A DNA stretch of 64,000 bases from Gibbula magus (Eukaryota > Mollusca > Gastropoda > Trochida > Trochidae): the NCBI GenBank assembly GCA_936450465.1, contig OW388293.1, positions 34,043,860 to 34,107,859 on the forward strand, in the 5' to 3' direction. The position numbers and the translations under genes were made by a program. Under the pieces are notes generated by a model. The model was not told the DNA's origin. It saw only the letters and a list, made by a program, of their open reading frames with translations, and did not search any database. Positions within the stretch are counted from its first letter, which is position 1, and the number at the start of each line of letters is the position of its first letter. Shown in pieces: positions 53,693 to 64,000 of this stretch.

Positions 53693-54129
53693 TCATCTCA
53701 AGACCAAGAACAAATTATAGATAATTAAAGTTTCACCACAAGTAACCATCCATATCTTCTGAGGATATGTACGTGGCGATCCCTTTTCTATACTGATCCA
53801 CCAGGCTACGTAGATGTCCCTTTCATATAAATCATCTCGATACCAAGAATAGGTCCACTGATGATCAAGGTAAAATGCAATCATTGTTCCCAGTACAGTA
53901 CACAGTCAGCATGTCTGGTGGTCTATGAATAAGTCACGTACTTGCAGACGTCATTATCAATTTGGCCATGAATGTCGATCTTTCGGAGTATATATATATA
54001 TAGAGCCAGACATCCACTATTTCTTAAATTTGTCAAACGATCATTCTGATATGCCCTTGTCTTCAATAACTTGTATTTCATTAATGCACACTGTCTTAAA
54101 GGGATAGTCTCATCGACGTATTTCTGCAT
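53693..54129 (-). pseudogene. Minus-strand conserved frame, unit B (frameshifted)
   Basis: Two open pieces (53693-53884 and 53923-54129) together cover the same residues as the unit A frame at 44551-44802. Landmarks are YLDHQWTYSWYRDDLYERDI and IDIHGQID, separated by a TGA and small indels. In this copy the DRDIY-equivalent motif continues past the unit A stop into AWWISIEKG. It looks like a decayed exon. Confidence 0.3.
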
Positions 54130-56896
54130 TGAAACAAATTACGAGTTACTCCCTTCTGTGCATGAATGTACACTATTAATGGTAATCAAATAAGTACCCT
54201 ATGTTTAAAAATGAACTCTTCGTGATTAATCAATAATAACAAAGTGATTTAGAGATCAGAAAATGTAAGTACAACTACGTTTGAAGTGAAGTACTGTTTC
54301 GTTTAACTGTGTATTTTATTTCATTTGCTTGTATCCCCTTGGACTTCGTCTTTTAATTTGTTAACCGTAACAATATCGAATATGTAATGCATATGAAGTC
54401 TCCAACTGAATTGGATCTTAAATGATTGGTCTAGAACTTATATATAACATGAAGAGATCAAAGGAGTATTACCAAGATCATCATATCAAAGGTTGAAATA
54501 AATTGTCTCAATTACGAACATCCATGATGGACTACTAGTTCGCTTCTGTAAAATGTAAAGAACAAATTTGAGAATGAAAATTATATCAATGTGAAATGAC
54601 ATGAAATGATCAAAATATTTTACTTTTTAGAATGGGAATGCCCTTTTACATCGAACAAATTTAAAAGAAATAAGTATTCAAACTAAGTCAAAATGAGGAT
54701 GAGAGTTTAGCATATATCCTTAATCTAACATTAACACAGCATTTGAGGTGTAATACGTTTTAAATCGCAATGCAACTAAAATGTATGCGGCAAAGCCTCT
54801 TATTAAATGTAAGTTATACAGGGCTGTTGAAAAAGAACATTTAATATCAATTCTCTATTGAATAAAGAAAGAAATTAATTTCATGAAAAACATCTGGAAA
54901 GGCACGCAATACATTAATCCTGCAAACAAGGCGGAAATACAACAGAACTTTAAACACATTTTATCGAATTCATAAATGGAAAAAGTTAAATTTAATTTCG
55001 TTTTTGTCTACTGAATTTATTGAAGTGCTATTTGGGGATTGTTTGAGTAGATACCTTTCAAAAATATCTACATTATATGTTATAGAGAAGTCATAAATTG
55101 TCCAAATGAGCAAGCTAAAGTTGAAATGATTGAGGTGTTGGTAAGTCGCTATTGATATCACCTGGCAACATTCAGTATAATGTTGATGATTTAACAGCCA
55201 TCAAGGAAGGGTATGTACAGATCCCTAATGCAACTCACATCTAACAGCTAGAGAAACAAACCGTTGTGAGACGTTTTAAACTGTCAATGAGCACATTTGA
55301 TTATGTTATTAATAAGTTACATGTATCAAATATGCACAGAAATATTTCACAGATACAGAAAGGGTCCTCACATTCTTCACTTTGGTAATTTGTGAAAATA
55401 GACAAAGCCATACACCCATGCCTTAACCTGTCGTAATCTTCATTTGTAATTATTTTCACTACATTTATCAATTAAAAATAAATGTATATTCCTAACACTC
55501 CCAAGATTTAAGCATTACACCTTTTAGAAGACCAATCTACCAAGAAAGTTTTTTTCTGTTGAAATCTTCATAACGGGAAAGGAATGACTGTACAAACAAA
55601 CGTATCTTTCAGAAACACATCAATCGAGCGCAAGCGTCATATACTTCTGATGTTTAGTTTGTAACACGACCAGTTTCACGTGTAGCAAGATTTGTGGTAT
55701 TAACAATCTCGGTAATAGCTGTCCGAAAACAAACTTCTTCTGTGAAAAGCTATTCCACCAACTATGCAGTAATGAGAAACTGTAACCTGTTTTGACATAC
55801 AATGGTATTTTGGTCATGTCATCAGTTCCCCTCATGATGCACGTGTCCGAAAACATTCCTCTCTCAAAAGTCCTGACTTAGCCCTGGTAATAGATGCCGA
55901 GTAACAAGTGATTTCCATTACGTGTTCGGTTTCTATTTTAAATTTACTCACTAACAATCCAGTATAACATGTCTCTGAAAAAACAAATTGTCCATGTAAA
56001 CGAACCCGTCTGTTAATCATTGTGTTAACTACCTGGCTGGTTTCGTAGTTGAGAACAGGATTAATTGTTGAAAAGACACAAACCAAACTATGTGGTAATG
56101 ATCTATGTGGAAGATCAACTTAAATAACTGATCTTTAACTATGCTCAGAAGTCCCCATGTCAGGGGCCTTTCTGCTGTGAACAGCCAGCATCTGAACATA
56201 CACCAATGGTTTGTTGAAATCTCTGTCCTCCAAGATTACTGATCTACATGAAGCGCATAGTAATGAACCTACCTAAAATAGTTTCCAGTTGAAATGTATT
56301 TGGGTTCATGTAATGTAAATGACATTCCGCCTGGGGAAGGAGTATATTTTCACATAAAAGAAGTTGTTATGCAGAAAATATTCCTGTTCTTATAACCTTT
56401 AATTCAAATCTAACTTTTGCACAATGTTTTACATGGACAAAAGTTGCACTTCAAGTTTATGAATTTTGAAGAATTGACGCATATAAAACAGAAATATACC
56501 AACATTTTATGGAACAAATGAACATATTATTATCGAGATCTTTACAATTAAGAGTACAAAAAACCTTTCACTGAATTAGCTATGACCTAAGCACATGCAG
56601 TTATAGAAGTAAAAAAGGGGAGTTGAAGTTGAGAATAGAATAACATCATTAAGGAAGATTCTCTCCTTACACCTTCACTTCAAAAAGTGAACACTCAAGA
56701 AGAGAATGTGGTAATGTTGGAACTTGGCAATTAAGGATCTTTCTTTCCCTTTTTTACCTTACACATTCCTTTCTTCAAAGTTTCAACTCAACAAATTGTC
56801 ACTGATTAAGATTTCGGACTAGGTTTAATGCATAAAAACATATGTTTCAAGATAAGATTTCTTAAATTTGATTTACACATTCATTCTTTCAACCAG

Positions 56897-56940
56897 ACAT
56901 TGGCGAATTTGAATGATTTTTTTTATCACGGACATAACAA
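56897..56940 (+). CDS. Candidate 44-bp internal exon, unit B, with shifted donor
   Basis: The acceptor (TCATTCTTTCAACCAG) is conserved with unit A. The aligned donor GT is now GA, but AACAA|GTAAAAG seven bases upstream of it can serve and leaves the exon in phase 2, as in unit A. The frame reads TLANLNDFFYHGHN. If this donor is not used, a TAA follows immediately and the copy is dead. Confidence 0.27.
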
Positions 56941-57035
56941 GTAAAAGGAATGTTATTTGTAGTTGGGATTAGGGGCGGTGGAATTACAAAGGAAAGGGAA
57001 AATTCAAGAAAATTATAAATATTTAGGAAATAAAG

Positions 57036-57170
57036 TATGCTGTACCCCAATGTGTTTTGTAATAAAGTATAGTTTGGCCCTGAACTATTAAAGTTAAAGC
57101 ACGAGGACGTTATAATAGTTCAGGGCAAAGGTATACTTTATTATAAAAAAAACATTGGGGGACAACGAAC
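57036..57170. mobile_element. Foldback sequence of about 130 bp
   Basis: GTACCCCAATGTGTTTTGTA and the following 'ataaagtatagtttggccctgaactatta' are mirrored by 'taatagttcagggcaaaggtatactttattat' and AAAACATTGGGGGAC. The arms are about 50 bp with a short centre and a few mismatches. It marks the left edge of a unit-B-specific insertion. Confidence 0.8.
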
Positions 57171-58165
57171 TTTGTTTCTTTTCTAAGATGCCAACTGATC
57201 AGATGCAGGTAACATTCTGCTACCAATAATTGGAAATAAAAATATTTGTTAAATTCTTTATATTAATAAACAGGGCCAACGGACGGCGATTCCATGTTCA
57301 TCAACCTACCAGCCATATAACGTGATACTTGAAACGACCTTTCTAAACCGTATCACCCGGTACGAGGGACATTGTAAGTCCCTCGAAAAGGGTTTACACA
57401 GACAGTTGTAAACACTGTTAGTAGGACTTATAATGAGTGTAAACCCTAATATATTTGCTAAGATGACGGCTTGAAAGTAAAGATCTGAAGAAACTAACTT
57501 AGACTAATTTTGAAAAAATTCTTAAATTTACGACAGAATATAAACAGCAAATGTTTTGCAGAAAGTGCGTCTCGAACCCGTATCCACTATCACCTGTAGT
57601 AACTGAGTTAACGCCTTAGTCTACTGCGCCAACAGGGCAGACGAGATTTCACGGTACAAAAGAAACTCATATAGCGCGGCTGTTAATAGGCTGACAACAC
57701 CCAGGGATCCTCAATATAACGCCAGGGATCCTAAATATAACGCGATAAAAAGTAAAATCCTGTTTTACACTTAAAAACGGTTGATAATATGGAGAAACCA
57801 TTCTACCATTCGCATCCTCGGGTTTTTCCTTCCTATCAGGGTCCACAACCTTACCATATCCTCGGTATCATGGTTTCTCTTTATAATAAAACCCACCCCT
57901 GTCATAAAAACGACATTTCATTGGTTTGATTCCGTAGATTTAATAATGAAATTAAAGTTTGTCATTAATTTATTATGAATACCATATGTATTGTTTTTCA
58001 TATTAACTGCTTCATTGTTTCCAAGAAAAAACAAAAACAAACGGGAACGTCATTCAATTGTTACGTCATCAAAAAACAAACCTTTATGGTCGTATAAAGT
58101 ACTTTTATCCATTGTTCTGACGGCCATGCATCTTAGAATCATAAATAGCAAGGAAAATATAATAA
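57171..58165 (-). mobile_element. Unit-B-specific insertion with a tRNA-like head
   Basis: On the minus strand, 57655 to 57560 reads CTGCCCTGTTGGCGCAGTAG and later ATACGGGTTCGAGACGC, giving an A-box-like TGGCGCAGTAG and a B-box-like GGGTTCGAGAC about 45 bp apart. The acceptor ends do not pair, so it is not a functional tRNA but a SINE-type head. Also inside are an 8-bp-stem hairpin (CGAGGGAC/GTCCCTCG at about 57364-57385) and weak inverted sequence GAGAAACCAT/ATGGTTTCTC at about 57790 and 57870. Boundaries come from the gap against unit A. Confidence 0.5.
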
Positions 58166-58408
58166 GCAAACCATGATGAGGTTCAGCAGAAGATCTGGCA
58201 AAATATTAATGGGCCATTTTAATATTCCATTATTATCAACAATTCAATACATGCACTGGGGTCAGATACAAACAAAAGAGGGGAATATTCATCATTGCAG
58301 GGAAACCTTGCTATAAAAAAACATTATCAGATCCCTTTATCTATACTAAACCTCAAAACCTAGGTTAACCATGAATGCCATTTTTCTAAAATACGAATTT
58401 GTTACAAG

Positions 58409-58559
58409 TCAGTTCGCATCTGACGCCAAAACGTTTAGACGAATTACATACCTGATGGAGATAAGAACCTCAGGAACCAAAACAAATCTATTTTATGTTT
58501 GTTTCAATCTGTGTGGCGTCTATGGCGATGATCAAAGGCATATTTTAAAATATGTTTGA
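58409..58559 (+). CDS. PLAT/LH2-like domain exon, unit B (partial)
   Basis: The frame encodes QFASDAKTFRR, then the same YLMEIRTSGTKTN and CGVYGDDQRHIL stretches as unit A, with L-to-F and C-to-Y changes. Over the shared 140 bp only about five bases differ, three of them synonymous, while flanking DNA differs by about 20%. A 25-bp net deletion removes the VLWKQEYPL part. Acceptor TTACAAG (exon from 58409) keeps phase 2 with the shifted upstream exon, whereas unit A needs the next AG. The same in-frame TGA follows at 58557. Function and domain caveats are as for unit A. Confidence 0.36.
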
Positions 58560-58624
58560 CAGGTATAAGGTAAACCCAGTCTAGGGCTTTCTTTCAAATG
58601 ATATCCCACATGCATATTTGAAAC

Positions 58625-59480
58625 TATTTACTTTTTTCAAAGATGAAGCTCTTGAAAAACACGTTTATTATGAGGACTGGGAATTGTAGTAGTTCAGTTT
58701 TGTCTGTGTGACAGTTGTTATAAGAGAATTACCATGTTCATCATTAATAGGACGAGATTTTATGTATAATACGACACTTCATAATCAGAATTTAAAAGGA
58801 AACTAGTTTGAACAAAGGTATTTAGCTAGGACTAGAAATTAGAATTACGAGCGCTAAACAGTCAGAATTGACCAGAATAGTCAATCATTGACTTATGTTT
58901 ATCTTATATCATCTATGAGTGCTTGGAAATTCAAAGCCAAAAATCAAAGATCATCAATATTGACTACAAAATGAATTTTTAATCAAATTCATGAAGTATT
59001 TCACTTTGTGGCTTCTGAAACCATATATCTTGCTTGACATTTTGTTCATGAGAAAGATTCCATATGCTGCTCTAAGTAAAAAAATATGGGCGTCAGTCAA
59101 TGTCACAAAAACTTTCATGGGTATTATTATATTCCGGAGGTCATGGGGAGATCTCTAAAACTGAAATGAAACTGACTACTGATATTGTATACTGATTTCA
59201 TGTATCCAACCAGTTTTGAATTGCAAATTAAGAGTGAGTTCTTATGGCACTGTAAACTGGTTCCAATGACGGATAGAGCCATATTCCAAAGTGTAAGTGT
59301 CTATCTTTTTATCCAATATTCATTTCACCATTTCATTTACTACACTTTTCAAGGTAAAAAAAGAAGTGAACTCATAAATGAAGGAAAATTTGTTTAACCT
59401 CACCTTCAACTACAAATTTATGAAACAAATTTGAAAACGAAAATGTGAATACAAAATCTTTTGAATTGATTTGGGTCAAT
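58625..59480. other. Unit-B-specific segment, unassigned
   Basis: It has no counterpart in unit A. The frame at 59185-59397 (+) passes FELQIKSEFLWHCKLVP and meets a good donor-like AAAGT|GTAAGTG at about 59292, but no acceptor partner was found. It is either an insertion here or a deletion in unit A. Confidence 0.35.
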
Positions 59481-60808
59481 TTATCATATTAGAAAACAAA
59501 AATATAAACCAAATCTGATATTCCTTTATTTTACAAGCACAAAAGTCACAAGGTCAAACAAATGAATAATCCTGCCTCGAAAAAGAATTGCATACATTGA
59601 TCAATTCATGGAAATTACTTTTGTTTTTTCAGAGATAATTCAGACTCAGAATGAGTGAAAGTATGTGAGGTAATTTCGAAACAGATTGAAGGAAAATGCA
59701 GGATAGAGAAATCAATTTCCTTCACAAACACAATTTCCATACCAACTCCTCTGGTCCGATTCATATTCGTAACCGTGTGTCATTAAGGAGGTCGGCCAGT
59801 TTATTTGAATAATCGTGTTAGTTCTTATAAACCCTTCAAAGTAATTAGATGTCTGGACTGAATTATGCTCGAAATATACATACTTACATTTCGTTCGCTC
59901 ACAGAATTATACTTTCAATTCTCATCAAGTTCTGAACTATTTACAAAATAGTTTACAGAATTCTTCAACTTCAACAATTTGCAAATGTTTGGAGACTTCA
60001 ATTTCCGGTAAAGTCAGAACAACTGGATAGCTACATGAGTTCTACTTGTCAATATGCTACAGGCTACTTAATTATTGAATAGAAGTGGACAAATAATACT
60101 TCAGGCTTTGATTTCACAATCCCCCCTGTTTCATCATACGTTCCTGTTTTTGATGACTTGTATTGTTGGAACAATATGAGTTTAAAGATTTGTCAAGCGT
60201 TATTATTTGTACAGGAATACTTTACGCAGATGGCTGTTCATTGTATGTAACGGGTTCATGTATCAAGTACAATATTACCATCTTGAAAATGTGACTTTAT
60301 ATATAAGTTCAAGGTACTACTCAATCAATGGTAAAACAATTTCTTAAAGCAGGATTTATCAATTGATTATTTCACTTTGGCCTGTTAAAGGTTCGAATTC
60401 TAATTCCGTTTTAATTTCATAAGACATTGAAATATTATTAAAAACAATTATTTCGGTTATTGAACGAAAAATATCATTGAATATTGGCAAATATTCGAAA
60501 GCAGTGATGAGCTAATCAAATAATCAACAGCAGGTGTACTTAAAACATGCCGCAGGGGTTAACATATTACTGCTTGTCGGTAGATAACATTTGTTTAGAA
60601 ATCATTGTATTTCCACACCTGTTTGTAAAACAGATGGAAATACTTTTAATATATTTCTGTTTAAATGACTCTATCAAGGATGTCGAAGAAGAGAATATTC
60701 GTAGTTTCAAATGAATCGTTATATCTTTTGTGATTGTAGCTAATGAGGTTTTCAGAAAGTGTTTCAGAAAGTAATGAATTGTTTTAATTTTTGTCTGCTC
60801 CTGTGAAG

Positions 60809-60894
60809 GCTCAGTGAAACGTTCTGTGAAGGAGGAGCTGTTTTCCATTATTTCACCTTTACAGAGAGAATCTCTTGAACTATACGCTATCTAA
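60809..60894 (+). CDS. Candidate terminal exon, unit B
   Basis: An acceptor (TTTGTCTGCTCCTGTGAAG) precedes a phase-2 frame reading SVKRSVKEELFSIISPLQRE and ending LELYAI then TAA. It is one codon longer than the unit A counterpart but shares phase, frame and stop. Role unknown. Confidence 0.33.
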
Positions 60895-62452
60895 ATGCCA
60901 TTCAACAACAACAGAAGTACATTTTCTTAATATTCCAAGAGCATGATATTATTGGGGCCGTTGATTAATGACAGCAGGGATTTGGGTTAGTAATCATTAT
61001 TTAATTACTGTAACAAGCTCCTTATTATGTGTGCTGTAGATGCATGTTCTCATTCATGTGTTACAAACGAACAATTCATTATATAAACTTGTCTAATGTT
61101 CATGTTTATTTTTATGCATCCGTATGTAACTATCAGGAATTGAAGGGTGATACAGGCATCAACTTACTGCCCCACAGGACAGAAGTATATAAACGTATAT
61201 GCATGTACAAAACCTTCCATCGAGTAAATTTTTATATTGCACTGATTATGTGTCTGATAATTGGGGAAAATGTTTTGCAGCAAAGATAAGTACAAGTTCA
61301 CTTTCTTACGTCCCATGAATTCTTGCTATTGTAGAACTGACACTGAATTTATAATACATTTTGAGTTCTTTCCTACGATATATATTTAAGCTATGTTTTC
61401 TATATCGTTCAAACCAGAAATTTAACCTATGATTACACTTTTATGAACGAATTGTGAAGTTATCATAAGTTTAACGTCTTGATGTTATCCCGAATTATAC
61501 AATAATGGAATGTAATTCTGACATTATGAATGCACACAATCTATAATGACATTACTAATTTACTAACATGACATAAATTAATTGACCGATGGCTTCACTG
61601 AATAATGTATCATAAAAAGGAAAGCATTTAATTTAATTCTAGAAAATAGAGAAACAAGCAATGTAGATTCTTATTTTGATATTACGTCTGAAAAATTTGA
61701 AGCAGTTCTCAAAGCTCCACATTTCAAAAGGATCAAGGAAACTTCAAAATAATATAAGAAAAATGTAAGGCTAGTTATTGAAATGTACGTGAATTTGGAT
61801 GTGCATATTAATTCACGAATCTACTGCAGATAGACCTCCGGCTTGTAGGATGTCAGTTATGAAGTATTAAAGTCAAGGTTCACTCGAAGAAGGACTATTG
61901 AAGTACATAACATCATACATGGATGAAGATGGAGAAAGTGAGAAAGCAAAAGTGATTTTGGTGTTTTGTAAGTCTTATGAAATCGTAATGGAGCCCATCC
62001 GTTCGTTCAACAAATTTAGGAAATAAAACAAATTGATAATTTGACGTCCACACCGGTATAGCATCCACAATAGCATTACTGCAGATGGAATTCCTCTTTC
62101 GGCGTTGGACATGAAACTGCATTAAAGTTTGATGTAACTGTCTCTACAGACCTGATTACCCTACTCATAGTTAAGCGGACGGCAATGAGAACAACATTAA
62201 TGAATGAAAGTTACAATACACCGGTAGATTTGATAAAATATCAACTATGGCGCTCTGCAGACATGTTTTAATTTTACCGGAAAAGTAAACTTCCTGCTGT
62301 GGGAAAATCATATTTGAAGAATTCTTCATGGAAATTAATCATGATTTGGCCAATACACACAGTTTTGTAACATTTTCTCAAGTACTTTTCATTTACAATT
62401 CCTATACAGATATTTAATACTTTTGACTGACATAATTTTTAACAAATTGCAG

Positions 62453-62638
62453 AATGAAAACCCGTTGAAACTTATTAGCAAGATTTCAGAAATCACGCGA
62501 ATGTCCTCTAATGGATTAATAAAAATGCCACCAGTTAGAAAGATTGGCGAAGGGTTGACAGATATTGAACTCAAAATCCCTTCTCACCATTTCACTTCCA
62601 AAGAAAAAGTGCATTATCAGCACTACTGTAAATTATAA
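62453..62638 (+). CDS. Candidate exon, unit B, unknown protein
   Basis: TTTTTAACAAATTGCAG is a good acceptor. The frame then runs about 61 codons (NPLKLISKISEITRMSSNGL, later GLTDIELKIPSHHF) to TAA. Unit A has a homologous but broken sequence at 53277. No family is recognised. Confidence 0.3.
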   Translation, partial: NENPLKLISKISEITRMSSNGLIKMPPVRKIGEGLTDIELKIPSHHFTSKEKVHYQHYCKL

Positions 62639-62760
62639 AACAATATTATATTTATTTCGTATAACATATCATACCTGGTCTGGTATTAACATAACTGCAA
62701 ACAAGGTAACAATATTTTGTGTTTAACAATTCCAAGAACCTCTCAAGCATCTTTCCTTAC

Positions 62761-63291
62761 AATGAGACAAAACTACATCCCGGATATAAAAAGATGTTGT
62801 TGGATTAGTGATAATTGAAGTAATAGACAAAGTCTGGTCGTTGGAATAATAATGCAAACCTTTAACAAAAAGATTACTTAATTTCCGTACATGTACATGT
62901 TCATTCAATTCTTGGAATAAATAACTGAATTAGTTTCTAAAGGCGTGGTTCAAAGATAAAATGTTTCATTACATTTGAGATCTTCTGTTCTGAAGTATGA
63001 CGATTGTTAATCACCGTAACATGTTCATTGTTTCAATATTTTGTCATTAAACAAACATCAACATGTCAAATGTAGACGTGAGTTGCAATCAAACTATTAA
63101 CCTGACGCCAGTACATTCTGTGATGTAGATAGAAACCATATGAGTAAAACATAATCTTTATGGAGATGCCAGACAGATTTCCATGATAAATGTATGTACA
63201 TATCTGCGTGATGTCTTGGGTACTGATCAAAGGGAAACATCATCACATTATTTGTCACACATAATCTCAGCAATGATTTCAGTACTTAATG
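62761..63291. other. Unassigned DNA right of the tandem units
   Basis: No exon or element. Possible faint similarity of 63090-63140 to the sequence just before and at the start of unit A (aacctgacgc..., gtagatag-aaccata) was noted but not supported. Confidence 0.4.
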
Positions 63292-63656
63292 TTAAAGGGG
63301 CAGTAGCACGTTTTTTCGCTCAAATAAGTCGATAAAATGTATTAGAAAAATAATGTCACCAACAGTAAAACACCCCTCTCTCTTCGTAAAATCAAGTTAT
63401 AAATAAGTGTACATGGTTCCGTAAAGCCATGGCAATCGTTTTTTGTCATTCGAAAATAAATAAAATGTGTTCACAATAAAATGGCCGCCATGCAATTTTT
63501 GCCTTATACACAACACCGGTATTACCACTACGGATAATTGGTTTGTGTAATAAGATGTTGTACCCTCTAAAGTAAATATAAATGACATCAACCATTATTC
63601 TAAATGGGAAATTTAAAAAAATAAAATTTGCAAAAAACGTGCTACTGCCCCTTTAA
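63292..63656. mobile_element. 357-bp TTAA-flanked MITE (piggyBac-class by target site)
   Basis: TTAA at 63292-63295 and 63653-63656 flank a body (63296-63652) whose ends AGGGGCAGTAGCACGTTTTT and AAAAACGTGCTACTGCCCCT are perfect inverted repeats over 20 bp or more. The interior has no coding frame. It is the intact short relative of the satellite-bearing element at 37.8-39.15 kb, in opposite orientation. Perfect ends suggest it is young. Confidence 0.92.
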
Positions 63657-64000
63657 TATTGTTGGGAATTACTTGGGTTTAACATACACATTTCGGAATG
63701 TTTCCCTTATTTCTATGCTACACGTGTAGTACCCTTGATGTAACAAAACACATTGCAGATTCCCGAGAGAGCCTACATGTACATGCATTAATACAACATG
63801 TTCATGTACTTTAGCATTAGTTTACGGAAACATGCTGTATCTGCATAGGTGAAGCAATGTCTAGCTCAACTCCTAATATGACCATCAGTTTAATGCACAA
63901 CATATTGTAAAATATATATTGTATAATATTTGAAAAAGAAAGTTGAGAAGGCAATGACGAAGTGCTACGGCGTACATCCATACTCGTTTGCATATTTGAC
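63657..64000. other. Unassigned AT-rich DNA to window end
   Basis: Nothing recognised. Confidence 0.45.

Larger units (their letters stand above)
53656..62760. repeat. Tandem duplication, unit B (about 9.1 kb)
   Basis: Head-to-tail partner of unit A. It starts where unit A ends: CTATTGTTGAAATAAGCCAT followed by ATATACC at 53653 matches CTACTGTAGATATAGACCAT plus ATATACC at 44319. It carries its own insertions at about 57.04-58.17, 58.62-59.48 and 61.20-61.60 kb and lacks the nested repeats of unit A. A very weak resemblance of 63.10-63.14 kb to the unit start raises the possibility of a third, truncated copy, but I cannot support it. Confidence 0.85.

Noticed and set aside
57560..57655. tRNA gene
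   Set aside because: A and B box words are present but the acceptor arms do not pair; better explained as a SINE head.
63090..63140. Start of a third tandem unit
   Set aside because: Only a few short words resemble the start of units A and B, and the similarity does not continue before the MITE at 63.29 kb.

Overview
The window looks like AT-rich, intron- and repeat-dense nuclear DNA from an animal, most likely a mollusc and probably a gastropod. The grounds are the absence of any long open frame, metazoan-type splice sites, several short inverted-repeat elements, a tRNA-derived SINE, and a GTGAGTGAGTGAGTTT...ACGCCGC repeat near 2.74 kb of a type I associate with vetigastropod genomes. There is no prokaryotic-style gene order, rRNA, intact tRNA or CRISPR array. 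No complete gene could be assembled. The gene entries are single candidate exons inferred from splice signals, reading frame and, where available, comparison of duplicated copies.

Layout. 0-17 kb: mostly featureless DNA with degenerate minisatellites (2.4-3.4, 6.9-7.6 and 11.4-12.1 kb), a foldback element (4.3-4.7 kb), TA tracts, an exact 49-bp duplication (12.1 kb), and a Cys/Tyr-rich candidate terminal exon at 15.2 kb with a decayed relative 300 bp away. 16.6-17.0 kb: CCAAT/TATA-type sequences followed by a GC-rich candidate exon. 17.7-18.8 kb: a (GA)n tract beside an 870-bp inverted-repeat element filled with AGTCGT-like words. 18.8-37.8 kb: mostly unassigned, with isolated candidate exons at 23.7, 25.2, 28.9 and 29.8 kb and a promoter-like segment at 26.4 kb. 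37.8-39.15 kb: a TTAA-flanked element expanded by a 145-bp satellite; its short 357-bp relative lies at 63.3 kb.

44.3-62.8 kb: the main structure is an old head-to-tail tandem duplication of about 9.2 kb (unit A about 44.33-53.65 kb, unit B about 53.65-62.76 kb). The copies align in order as many conserved islands separated by copy-specific insertions. The best conserved island holds a plus-strand reading frame resembling the start of a PLAT/LH2 domain, the type found for example in polycystin-1 family proteins. A small exon upstream can be joined to it in frame in both copies, but with different splice sites in each. Other islands hold a possible terminal exon and decayed frames. I read this as a duplicated, partly decayed multi-exon gene locus. 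The PLAT assignment is a motif judgement and has not been tested by a search.

I did not find a convincing unknown biological system. The strongest leads are the tandem duplication with its PLAT-like exon, the satellite-expanded TTAA element, the perfect 45-bp palindrome at 52.74 kb and the AGTCGT element.
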